Below, piece by piece: positions 9,938 to 18,928 of a stretch of 24,766 nucleotides of DNA. Both the position numbers and the translations under genes were made by a program. Position 1 is the first letter of the stretch. Every line of letters starts with the position of its first letter. The notes under the pieces are model-generated. The model had not been told where the DNA came from. It searched no databases and saw nothing but the letters and a program-made list of their open reading frames with translations. The stretch spans positions 1 to 24,766 of the forward strand of contig MPUH01001070.1 of NCBI GenBank assembly GCA_001970955.1, read 5' to 3'. The DNA is from Stentor coeruleus. Taxonomy: Eukaryota; Ciliophora; Heterotrichea; Heterotrichida; Stentoridae.

Positions 9938-10629
9938 TAAAATGCATAAACTAATATGAAAAATTATAGGATTGATATTAAAATTTCATATAATATAAGA
10001 TTATATTGTAATATAAGTATAAAGTGTGTGAATGATGATTATAAGGAAATATGTATCAGAGAAATAATGAAAAAATATAAAAAAATGTATAGTTTTATAT
10101 ACAGTCAAAGATTAAAAGTATACTTGCTTGATAATGTTTTGATAAATTGCATACTGAAACCCTACAATCATACAAACTACACCAAAATACTTTATAAAAT
10201 GTCAAATATTCTACTATAATAAACTTTATACATAAAACAATATGGATTTACACAACTCTTAAACTAAGCTTTATATATGAAGGCAGTTATATAAAATATA
10301 TTTTATCTCAATACAAGTCTCATAAAATTAAAAACCAAAAGTTTCCATACCCTAATCCCACATAATTTTCTTTAACTTCAAACCAATCCCACACTGTACA
10401 AAAATTTTTCAAACTAATCCTCAAAAAAGGTCTCAAACTTATTTAATCCACTTATATTCAATACAACAAAAAAAATCATCACAAACTTTAATTATATTCA
10501 ATCTCAGAATCCAAAAATCTTATAAAAAAACCCCTTATAAATTAAGGTTAAGTTTCTTATACATAATAGTACTAATAGGACATTAAAATTTGTGGTAGTT
10601 GTTAATCTGGCGAAAAAATTTTCGATATA
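9938..10629. other. Intergenic region upstream of the amylase gene
   Basis: About 0.7 kb with no supported gene. An 87-codon open stretch at 9956-10219 is Lys/Ile/Tyr/Asn-rich as expected from plain AT-rich DNA, and is not accepted. From about 10220 the plus strand turns A/C-rich: by hand count 10381-10500 contains 27 C and 3 G. This matches the 5' flank composition of the other genes. The start codon is preceded by the AT-rich TTCGATATA. Confidence 0.5.
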
Positions 10630-11997
10630 ATGAAAGGTCTTATCGTTTTGTTTCTAATATCCGGAGTACTCAGCCATAGTGCTCAAGAATGGCAATCTAG
10701 AACAATCTATCAAGTCTTAACAGACAGATACTATCGTAACAATGGTGATACATCAGGTTGTTCGAACTTAGGGAACTACTGCGGAGGAGGTTTTGTTGGG
10801 TTAATGAACAAACTCGATTACATTCAAAACATGGGATTCGATGCAATCTGGATTTCCCCAATTGTGACAAATACCCCAGGTGGTTATCATGGTTATTGGG
10901 CTAAAGACTTCTATTCAATAAACTCAAATTTCGGTACCGAGCAAGATTTCATTAACCTTGTCAATGCTTTACATTCAAGAGGAATGTGGGTTATGGTCGA
11001 TGTTGTGGCTAATCATGTCGGACCTATTGGAGAAGATTTATCAGGTGTTGGGCAAATAAACCCATTTAATCAAGCTAGTTATTATCATCCTTATTGTGCT
11101 ATTAATTGGAATAATCAATGGAGTGTTCAGAATTGTTGGCTTGCTAACCTTCCAGATTTAAATCAGTCTGTTGATTTTGTTAAAAACGGGTTATTGACTT
11201 GGATTAAATACCTTGTCACTAAATATAATATTGATGGTCTGAGAATCGACACTTGTCCTGAAGTCCCTATGTCTTTTTGGGCTGATTTTTCTAAATCAGC
11301 TGGAGTTTATACAGTTTGTGAAGTTTTTGATGGAAGTATTACTACAAATGCTGGATATCAAGGGTCTGTAGATGGTACTCTTAACTATCCACTTTACTAT
11401 TTGATACAAGATGTATTTAAGAACAACTACTCATTGTATAAAGCAAGAGATTTTATGGCTCAAGCTAAGACTGCTTTTAAAAACCTTAATGTCGAAGGGA
11501 ACTTTGTAGATAATCACGATAATGCCCGTTTCTTATACAATTTCAATAAACTCAATAGATTCAAAAATGCTATTGCTTGGTCTATGACCTGGCCTGGTAT
11601 TCCTATATTATACTATGGTGATGAACAAGCTTATGCTGGTGGAAATGACCCGAATAATCGTGAAATTTTATGGCCAAATATCCCAAATACAAGTTCAACA
11701 ATGTATACATTCGTTAAAACTGTAGTCCAATATAGGAAAAATAATCAGATTTGGAACTATGACTGGGTTGAAAGATATGCTGCTGATAACTTTTATTGCT
11801 TTAGTAGAGGAAAAGCTATGATGGCTTTTAGTAATACAGATACGAATATTATGTATTGGGTCACTTATCATCCATATAGTGTAGGGAATGTCGTTTGTAA
11901 TGTTTTCTATGCTAATGATTGTGTTACTGTGACTAGTCAAGGAATACCAGTTTATCTTGATGGTGGAGAATGCAAGCTTTACCAATTAAAGCAGTAA
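10630..11997 (+). CDS. Secreted alpha-amylase, GH13 (Taka-amylase-like)
   Basis: 455 aa with an N-terminal hydrophobic signal peptide (MKGLIVLFLISGVL, about 1-16). It should be exported to the food vacuole or medium, where it hydrolyses alpha-1,4 bonds of starch and glycogen. The (beta/alpha)8 landmarks are present: region I DVVANH (124-129), region II GLRID with nucleophile D207, region III CEVFDG with acid/base E231, and region IV FVDNHD with D297. Also present are GYHGYW (85-90) and the N-terminal SRTIYQVLTDR, typical of the fungal-type GH13_1 group. One oddity: the Lys-His pair that follows the nucleophile in Taka-type enzymes is Pro210-Glu211 here, in a +1/+2 subsite region. Length fits the catalytic domain plus a short C-terminal beta domain, with no starch-binding domain. 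All Trp codons are TGG, evidence that UGA is not reassigned. Confidence 0.96.
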   Translation: MKGLIVLFLISGVLSHSAQEWQSRTIYQVLTDRYYRNNGDTSGCSNLGNYCGGGFVGLMNKLDYIQNMGFDAIWISPIVTNTPGGYHGYWAKDFYSINSNFGTEQDFINLVNALHSRGMWVMVDVVANHVGPIGEDLSGVGQINPFNQASYYHPYCAINWNNQWSVQNCWLANLPDLNQSVDFVKNGLLTWIKYLVTKYNIDGLRIDTCPEVPMSFWADFSKSAGVYTVCEVFDGSITTNAGYQGSVDGTLNYPLYYLIQDVFKNNYSLYKARDFMAQAKTAFKNLNVEGNFVDNHDNARFLYNFNKLNRFKNAIAWSMTWPGIPILYYGDEQAYAGGNDPNNREILWPNIPNTSSTMYTFVKTVVQYRKNNQIWNYDWVERYAADNFYCFSRGKAMMAFSNTDTNIMYWVTYHPYSVGNVVCNVFYANDCVTVTSQGIPVYLDGGECKLYQLKQ

Positions 11998-12646
11998 TTA
12001 GATAAAGCGTTTATATGAAATTTTATACTCGGTTATTTTATTAGCTGTTTTTTTTTTTTACAAGAAAGATAGCTTTTCAGATATTTTTTATATAGTATAT
12101 TAGTTTATGCTTATAGAAATATGAGGATTTATGGGTTTTTTAATAAACAAAATTATACTTTTGGGCAGACTCAGAAGTAGTTATGAAGTTTTTCATATAT
12201 TTTGTTTGTGGGGGTGGGTTTTAGAGTGTATTGATTTTTTTTTCTAATTATACCTGTTATTTTGACCTAAAAATGATTTAGTTCTTCATTTGAATGTATG
12301 AAAGAAAATTTTTTACCTTTTATAATAAAGATTTTGATAATAAAAATATCCTGATGTTTGAAGAATAAATTAATACTGTCTATTATTCTAATTGGTTAAA
12401 AAAATATACAAATCTAAACTGTTATCTATATAAAATCTAATTCTATGCTTTTTAAAAACAAACATAATAATCATATCCTCCCATCTTATTAAACTTTCCT
12501 CTTCAGCTCGCATATAACTTTATCATCTACATATTTTATATAAAATTTCCTCTAAACTAATTTGAAAATATCCAAAATTTAAGTATTTTTATCACAAAAA
12601 AATCTATTTTTTAACTGAAAACTCATATAAAATAACTGGAGTTATT
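11998..12646. other. Convergent intergenic region
   Basis: It lies between the 3' ends of the amylase gene and the minus-strand gene at 12647-14143. The left half is G/T-rich on the plus strand (12121-12240: 29 G and 6 C by hand count). The right part (about 12430-12600) is A/C-rich, that is, G/T-rich on the minus coding strand. Both halves match the 3' flank pattern. No gene, structured RNA or repeat is recognised. Confidence 0.5.
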
Positions 12647-14143
12647 TTAATTCTTCTTAGGGGGAATATTAATATTTGGCAAAGGTGGGGGAAGGGTTTG
12701 TTCTGGAATATTAAGTTTTTTCTGTTGATGACTAAAACTTTCTATCCTAGGAGGAACTTTTATAGGTTCATTGCTTTTAGCATGTTTCAATTGTAATTCT
12801 ATATTAGACCCTTCTCGGCAATTTTCATTTTGTGCTCGCGAGTCTATTAAACTATCTTTATTTCTAGCAAAATTAAGAGGTTTAGGTCCTTTTGCACTTG
12901 ACGATAAGTTTTTGTCATAATTTTCTATATATTTTTTAGTTTCCTCCATATGAGTTTCCAAAGATTGCCCAGGAACTGGGGCATAATTTCTCGTTTTCGC
13001 CTGATCCCATATAGAAGTTTTAATATCTAAAGAATTTTTAGTTTCAAAATTCATGGTTTTTATCATATTATCTACACCATTTGAATTTATCATTAGATTT
13101 TCATAAGTTGTTAAAGGACCTGTATTACTGGAGTTTATAATATTTTCATTCACATCCTTTGGTGTTATTCCTTGGCATATAGACAACTTCTGTGGCTTTT
13201 TATCATATTTTTGTATTGAGTTTTTTACATTTGGTTCAACTGATAAATATCTTGGACGAGGTTTTTGTTTGTTTAATTCTAAAGAATGAACTTTTTCTAA
13301 CAAAAACATTGATTTTACTGCATTTCTAAGCTCAAAACCCTCATCACTTTTAAGCATCTTAATAACAGCCTGGGCAATTTTCCCCTCCCCACAGCATTTT
13401 GACTTGGTTTTTGGGATTTCGCTGAGCATCCTGCAATAATTTGTGTATTTCTCAGAATTTTTCAGTAGAAAATCGTGTTTTATATGATTTTTTTTAGGTT
13501 CATAAAAATAGAAAAAACTTATCGGCTTAAATCCTCCTTCTAAAGCTTCGATTATCGCTTCTGATAAAGTTAGTTTTTTTTTTTCAGGACTAAAAAGTTT
13601 GCTTAAAACCCATAAATCATCTTTTTTCACAATACTTATATACAAAAAACCATTACTTGCTATAATACTTTTTAAATCCCAATATTCTTTATCTGATTTT
13701 TCAAGTCTAGACTCAATATAGCTGACAATATTTTCTTTATAAGATTCAGAAAGAACAAAACATAGTATTTCAGGCCAGAAATCATTATCTAACATTTTTT
13801 TCATGATCTCAGCACGTAAAATATTGTGAGTTTTATCATTGACTATATCAATTATTTGTAAATTCATGTAATTTGTATTAAATACCCATTGATAAATCTT
13901 TAAAGCTGTTATAAGGTCAAGTCTAGGAAGAGCGATTTCTAGTTGATTTTGACTATTTTCTATATTTTCTTTGAATATTTTACTATATAGCAAATCTTGT
14001 GATTCTTGGTATTCAATATCTTGTTTACTTTCTGAGTTTTTTTGTATATACTGATAGAATTCTTCAAATGTTTCTTGTAATGAGATAATTGGGCTTAAAG
14101 ATAAAGTCTGATCATAAGTGATTTTGCTTTTGAATAGGTTCAT
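12647..14143 (-). CDS. Hypothetical protein with proline-rich tail, 498 aa
   Basis: No family recognised. Residues 1-310 appear folded and mainly helical, with Leu/Ile/Trp-containing helices (for example ITALKIYQWVF, ILCFVLSESY) and one Cys pair in KSKCCGEG (about 246-253). Residues about 315-498 are low in hydrophobics and rich in Asn, Ser, Lys and Pro, so probably disordered. The tail LPPPLPNINIPP is a candidate ligand for SH3, WW or EVH1 domains. No signal peptide or membrane segment is seen. The coding-strand 5' flank (plus 14150-14400) is C-rich on the minus strand, consistent with this start. The gene is convergent with the amylase and divergent from the SABATH-like gene. A cytoskeletal or signalling adaptor would fit, but that is speculation. 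Confidence 0.75.
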   Translation of the reverse strand: MNLFKSKITYDQTLSLSPIISLQETFEEFYQYIQKNSESKQDIEYQESQDLLYSKIFKENIENSQNQLEIALPRLDLITALKIYQWVFNTNYMNLQIIDIVNDKTHNILRAEIMKKMLDNDFWPEILCFVLSESYKENIVSYIESRLEKSDKEYWDLKSIIASNGFLYISIVKKDDLWVLSKLFSPEKKKLTLSEAIIEALEGGFKPISFFYFYEPKKNHIKHDFLLKNSEKYTNYCRMLSEIPKTKSKCCGEGKIAQAVIKMLKSDEGFELRNAVKSMFLLEKVHSLELNKQKPRPRYLSVEPNVKNSIQKYDKKPQKLSICQGITPKDVNENIINSSNTGPLTTYENLMINSNGVDNMIKTMNFETKNSLDIKTSIWDQAKTRNYAPVPGQSLETHMEETKKYIENYDKNLSSSAKGPKPLNFARNKDSLIDSRAQNENCREGSNIELQLKHAKSNEPIKVPPRIESFSHQQKKLNIPEQTLPPPLPNINIPPKKN

Positions 14144-14877
14144 GTTTAATATTACTTATAATTATAGACTAAATAAAAGTTAATGCTAAAAATTGGATTA
14201 TAAAGAGATTTTTTGGAATTAAGATTATCTGATTTTGATAATAGGATAGAAGAGTGAAAAGGCTTAGATAGAAGTTGTAGATTATTTAAAGATTTTATAT
14301 GATGTTTTAATAGGATAAAGTTGTAAATGGATTTGATAAAGTTGATTTGTAGGTCTAAAATTGAAATTAAAGGTTTTTAGGTTTGTATATTTATATAAAA
14401 TCATTATTAGGATTGTGATTAATATTATAGTTGTATATGAGTTTATATATATTATATAACAAAATTAGAAAATATTTTTTATTGTTGATATATGTATAAT
14501 ATTAAAGTTAAAAAATAACCTAAAGTAAAACAAATTGTAACTAAACTTAAAAAAGTTTTATATCAAAACAATTTCCTAGCATTTTATTGTATAATAAAAT
14601 CTTTTAAACTAATTTTCTAAAGATATTCCCACATCAAAATCAACCTAATTAAAATACAAATTGAATCCTAACCCTCATCATATAATCCAACAACATATTT
14701 TTCAATCAAAATCTTCAATTAAGTTGCACATCCCAAAAAATTATCAACCTTTAAAAAAGCTATAAAATAATCTATCCTTCCTGTTCCTCACAAATCTCAA
14801 ACTTTTCCTCTTATCATCCCCTTAAAAGTATTCTAAAAAAAGCTTAAAACCCATATTCCTTCTTAACTAATAAAAAT
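14144..14877. other. Divergent intergenic region (two promoters expected)
   Basis: The left part is G/T-rich on the plus strand, and the right part (about 14560-14877) is A/C-rich. This is the mirror-image pattern expected for two genes transcribed away from each other. No ORF, RNA gene or defined promoter box is supported. Short TATA-like and ATAAAA strings near each ATG are not distinctive in this AT content. Confidence 0.45.
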
Positions 14878-15864
14878 ATGCATCATTCCAAGCATTGGTT
14901 ATCATTTTTTGCCCTTGAAGGTCTTGGGGAAATAAACGAATGTTTGAATTCCTTATCTTATCTCAATAGAATTCGAATTTCTGATATCCATCTTGAACAT
15001 GGTCGCTTTTCTTTATTACTTCTTTCAAGAGCCTTAAACTCATATCGTAAATCTTTTCATATGCCAATAGAAGTTTATCGTTTAGATTTCCCAGCTCATA
15101 ATTATCAAGAAATGATTAAAATCTCAAGTGAAGAACCAGAAACTTATACAAAACTCCCAAATTGTTTTACTTATTTTACTTCAGGATCTTATATGAATCG
15201 ATTACATCCTGATAATAGTATATCTTTACATATTATTTCACATCTTTTAACTGCGGTTAATGTTAGAACACCGGCTTCTGATACATTTTACCCTTCTGCG
15301 AGTATGAATGAAGGGATTAGGAATATGAGGAAAATACAAGCAGTTGAGGATGTGACTAAGTTTTTACAGGTTAGGTATGAAGAATTGATTAATGATGGGA
15401 GGATTTATGTTGATATGCTTGGAACATTACCTGATGAAAACAATTTTAGGGTGTTTCTTGACAAAGCTCTCTCTAAAGCCATAGACCTTAAAATCCTCCC
15501 TGAAGAATTCAAGACCTTTGGTTTTAGAACACATTTCTGGGAAACTGAAGATTTAATGAAAGTTGTTGACAACATGCGTGGAAAACTCGAATTAGTAAAC
15601 CACAAAGAAGTCTTAGTATCAATGCCTCAATACCTACAATACAAACAGGACAACAACATCCAAGCTTATGCTGAAAGTTTCTTACAATTCTGGAAAAAAG
15701 CTTTAGAATTTTCTTTAAAATTCCATTTCAAAGGAATTTTTACTGATGCCCAACTTCAAGAAATCATATCAAACCTGAGTAATTTGATTTTAGAAGAGTT
15801 CAAAGCAGCTCCACCTCCAACAAGAGCTAATTCCCATTATCTAGTCCTTAAAAAAGTAGCCTAA
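14878..15864 (+). CDS. SABATH-type carboxyl methyltransferase-like protein (Methyltransf_7)
   Basis: 328 aa. The order of segments resembles the SABATH family, which uses S-adenosylmethionine to methylate carboxyl groups or nitrogens of small molecules. Visible matches: RISDIHLEHGRFSLLLLS (33-50) lies where the family's SAM motif occurs; EVYRLDFPAHNY (65-76) corresponds to the second SAM-binding strand and following loop; then YFTSGSYMNRLHP (99-111); SLHIISHLLTAV (116-127), where the family has its 'SSYSLHWLS' type segment; and FLQVRYEELINDGRIYVDMLG (162-182), matching the family helix-strand preceding a 'xxLG' turn. The SAM motif, usually Gly/Ser-rich ('GCSSGPN' type), is degenerate here, so activity or cofactor binding may be altered. 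The family is best known from plants; assignment rests on motif order only. The gene is convergent with the GPKOW-like gene, with 74 bp between stops. Confidence 0.72.
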   Translation: MHHSKHWLSFFALEGLGEINECLNSLSYLNRIRISDIHLEHGRFSLLLLSRALNSYRKSFHMPIEVYRLDFPAHNYQEMIKISSEEPETYTKLPNCFTYFTSGSYMNRLHPDNSISLHIISHLLTAVNVRTPASDTFYPSASMNEGIRNMRKIQAVEDVTKFLQVRYEELINDGRIYVDMLGTLPDENNFRVFLDKALSKAIDLKILPEEFKTFGFRTHFWETEDLMKVVDNMRGKLELVNHKEVLVSMPQYLQYKQDNNIQAYAESFLQFWKKALEFSLKFHFKGIFTDAQLQEIISNLSNLILEEFKAAPPPTRANSHYLVLKKVA

Positions 15865-15938
15865 TTTGCTTTATTTTATCTAAAATACATAAAATTTCCT
15901 ACAAAGATTTGTTATTATAAATCTTATATACTAATTTC

Positions 15939-16676
15939 TTATATTTCTTGATAAAACTCACACACATCATCTTGAGTTAGTGTCAAAATCCCATCCAAAG
16001 CTTGTACTGTAACAAGATTTTTCCTTTTATCCCTAGTCAAAAGCTTAGCTACTTCACTTTTATGTGGCCCTTTTACAATCCTCAAACTTCCCCCAATCCC
16101 AGGAATCACAGTTTCAATATCTTTTTCAGTCAAATCGTCAATAATCCCAATTTTAACTCTAACAGTAAATTTATGAGAGTCTAAAACATCCTCAATATAT
16201 GCTTTTGTATTATAAAGTGAACCTTTATGAGCTGTTTTTGATCTGATTCTAACTTTTAACCCTGGAAGTACCCATTTTAAAGGTCTGGATGAAGAAATAG
16301 TTGAAGTTAAGGTTTTGTTATCAGATTCAATAAGAACTCTTAAAGGGATTTTTATATGATTTATATTGTTTTTGATTTCAATAAGAGCATTTTCTTCTTG
16401 GATTTCTAATATGACTCCAATTATACCTTTATGCTTACCGGATATAACTTCAACGATACTACCTTGTTGAAGTTGAGCTTTTTTTTTTGTGATCATGGAC
16501 TTGTCGCTACCTAGACCATTTCGATCTTCTCGACCTTCACGGCGAATGTAATTTAGATAGAGTGGGATTTCTTCTGAAGAGTTTTTACCGATTCCTCGAC
16601 CTTGGAACCAACCCATATTACTTAGGATCTTTTCCCCAAAACCTGAAACTGGGGTTTTGTTGTAGTCATTTTGCAT
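15939..16676 (-). CDS. GPKOW: G-patch and KOW domain splicing factor (GPKOW/MOS2/Spp2-like)
   Basis: 245 aa. The family (human GPKOW, plant MOS2, yeast Spp2) binds and activates the spliceosomal DEAH helicase DHX16/Prp2 through its G-patch, before the first splicing step in the nucleus. A G-patch begins near residue 8 (PVSGFGEKILSNMGW.QGRGIGKN) and continues to about 56 (REGREDRNGLG). KOW-type segments follow at about 71-115 (QGSIVEVISGKHKG), 135-180 (WVLPGLKVRI.SK) and 190-243 (VIPGIGGSLRIVKGPHKSEVAKL). The protein is compact: it lacks the long N-terminal region present in human GPKOW, and the start ATG lies only seven residues before the G-patch. I see no in-frame upstream extension. The presence of 15-nt introns nearby makes a spliceosome activator a fitting neighbour, but gene proximity carries no functional meaning here. 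Confidence 0.92.
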   Translation of the reverse strand: MQNDYNKTPVSGFGEKILSNMGWFQGRGIGKNSSEEIPLYLNYIRREGREDRNGLGSDKSMITKKKAQLQQGSIVEVISGKHKGIIGVILEIQEENALIEIKNNINHIKIPLRVLIESDNKTLTSTISSSRPLKWVLPGLKVRIRSKTAHKGSLYNTKAYIEDVLDSHKFTVRVKIGIIDDLTEKDIETVIPGIGGSLRIVKGPHKSEVAKLLTRDKRKNLVTVQALDGILTLTQDDVCEFYQEI

Positions 16677-18706
16677 ATTTTTGTATAGAGTTTATGATAA
16701 GATAAGATTCTGATGTAAGAAAATTTTAACAAGTTTGTTTGACTTTTTTTAGGAAATTAAAAGGATTTATTAAAGAAAGTTAGGTAGAGAAATTTTTAAT
16801 TGGAAATATGAGGTTTAGAGAGAATAATTAGAGAAAAGTTAAGTTTTTTTTTTTGTGATTTAGGTGTTGTAGATATATATTTATAGTAAAATTTAGATAG
16901 ATTGTTGATGCTATAGTTACTTAAGATTATGGTAATTGTTAGGGTAATATTTATTAGTATGATAAATTTCACAATTGTAAAGATTTAAACTTATTTTTGT
17001 ATATAATAAAAACTCTATAAAACCTAAAGTTTGTCAGAATTATACTTAGATCATATTATCTACAAACCCAATTTTATAATAATAACAACAACAACAAAAA
17101 TATTCTGCTTTCATAAAATCCTTATATTTTTATTAACATAATAATACTTAAACAATGATGAAAATTCTTTTCTAGGATAAGTGAACTATGGTTATGAAGA
17201 CTTAGAAGTTTAAGAAGATATTGGGTAAAATGTGTATTAAGAATAATTATAAAATTCCTTAATAAAACCTAAATCCCAATAATAAATATTCACCCACAAA
17301 ATCTTTCAACTATAAAATTTCGACTTTAACATCATTACCTTCTGCTTTTACTCTTATTATTTCTTAACTTAACCTATTCATATAAAACTTACACAAAACC
17401 TTTCATCTCCAAGCTAAAATCTTATAAATCCCTCTAGTCTAGGCAAAAATCTCTTAGTCCCTTTTGCAAATCCGTATCTTTTTCTCACAAATTTTATACA
17501 ATATCCTTTCTTATAAATCTATCTTCATCATTAATCCGTGCCAAATGACAACTTTATTCTAAATTATCTTCTTTTATCCTTCTAAATAATTTTCAAAATC
17601 AATTTTTTTTATCTTCTATAGTCTGATGCTTAGAATCATAATTTCATGTAGTTTTATAATATAAAAATAGGTTTATTTTTGTTAGTATAAAAGTAGATTT
17701 TATATTTTTTACTTGACAGGAATTTTATAAAATTTTTCAAATCTTTTTATCATCCTTAATAAATCTGATTCAAATTTCATTAGTTTGATAAAAAACTAAC
17801 ACAAAACCTTTTCTGCAAATTTGCTTAAAATATTCTAAACTCTTTTAATAATCTAATCTTAAACATAAAAACTTAGTCATTATATATGAAAAAGATAGGA
17901 ATTAGAATTTAGGTGTAAAAAAAATTTTTTTTAGGTTTTTGACTATTGTTAGCATGCTTTTTATGAGTTTTAGAATAGGAATTAGAAGACTCTTAGAGAA
18001 GTTTTCGTTAATGAAAATGGGTAAATACATGAATAGAGATTCTGATTAAAAATAGAGCTTTATATAAAGATTCAAGTATATTTTCTAAGGTTTTGTTTAT
18101 AAAATTCTAGTTTTAGGATTTTGAATCTTCAAATTTTTAGACGTTTGTTTATAAAATTCTAGTTTTAGGATTTTGAATCTTCAAATTTTTAGACAAAAAC
18201 TCAGAATAGGAGAGCTGTAGTTTATAAAATAGAAAATTTTGCATTATCGTCTTGTTTAAACTCGGCCCGAAATGAAAATTTTAAAACTGGATTTTATTAT
18301 ATGTTGTTGATGTATACTAAAAGCGTTATTAGGTTTATGTTTTAAGATGAAATAAAATCAAAAACAATTAGGTGTGGATGATGCTGATAAATTTAATGTT
18401 TAGAGGATATCAATATCTACAAAACAGTACAAATCCAGCCACCTTCCGCCTATTAAAAAATTTGGCAAATACAATAAAAAAGTCTCTCTAAAAATCATCC
18501 TGCACACTTCATACACCGAAAACTTAAATTCAATAAACACAACATCTCCAAAACACTGTTCAAATATCACCCTAACACCCACAATTCTAAAAAAATCTAA
18601 AACATCTCCAATAAAAAAACTTACAAAATCAGTAACCAAAAATAAAAAAGCCTATATCATTCTCTCTAATCTAAGAGTTTTATCATTTTTAGTGGTTTAT
18701 ATAATT
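16677..18706. other. 2-kb ORF-free region
   Basis: No credible protein or RNA gene is recognised. Sub-regions: 16680-16960 is G/T-rich (5' flank of the GPKOW-like gene on the minus strand); 17220-17620 is pyrimidine- and A/C-rich; 17880-18360 is G/T-rich; 18400-18690 is A/C-rich (5' flank of the small gene at 18707). The A/C-then-G/T pair at 17.2-18.4 kb looks like the two flanks of a plus-strand transcription unit with no ORF between. The tandem duplication at 18092-18194 also lies here. Confidence 0.45.
18092..18194 (+). repeat. Two-copy 51-bp direct tandem repeat
   Basis: Copy 1 at 18092-18142 and copy 2 at 18144-18194 are identical over 51 bp, separated by one base (period 52). The sequence is AT-rich and contains no ORF. 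The perfect identity suggests a recent duplication, or an assembly artefact; no N lies beside it. Confidence 0.95.
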
Positions 18707-18928
18707 ATGGAAAACGATGATACTGAGGTTAAGCGAAAAATGAGTACTTCAGTTGTCCTCAAATCATCATCAAGAAGAAGTGTGGATTATAGAGCAAAAC
18801 GTACAGTTTCTTTTAGAGATAAAGACCCAAACCAGACAATTCATACAATCCATCATGTAGAAAGCTATAAAACTTATAATGCAGTACAAGATAAAGGGTG
18901 GAGTTGCTTAAAGTGTCAAATTTTATAG
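18707..18928 (+). CDS. Small protein with PP1-docking-like motif and C-terminal CaaX box
   Basis: 73 aa from the ATG at 18707 (the upstream frame stays open for about 100 codons but contains no ATG). The N-terminal 30 residues are Ser/Arg/Lys-rich. KRTVSF (31-36) fits the RVxF consensus by which many regulatory subunits bind protein phosphatase 1. It is followed by an acidic/polar stretch and HHVESYKTYN (49-58), a compact segment that looks conserved in style. The C-terminus is WSCLKCQIL: the last four residues, CQIL, fit a CaaX prenylation box with Leu last, which favours geranylgeranylation. Together these suggest a small membrane-anchored phosphatase regulator; this is inference from two short motifs. 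The A/C-rich 5' flank and G/T-rich 3' flank match those of the confident genes and support it as real. Confidence 0.62.
   Translation: MENDDTEVKRKMSTSVVLKSSSRRSVDYRAKRTVSFRDKDPNQTIHTIHHVESYKTYNAVQDKGWSCLKCQIL

Noticed and set aside
9956..10219. 87-codon open frame after the Cys/His-finger gene
   Set aside because: Its Lys/Ile/Asn/Tyr-rich composition is what AT-rich non-coding DNA gives; no motif and no composition change at its borders.
18400..18639. 79-codon minus-strand open frame, and the long ATG-less open plus-strand frame over the same DNA
   Set aside because: The minus frame starts only at TTG. Few stops occur here because the plus strand is A/C-rich. It is the 5' flank of the gene at 18707.
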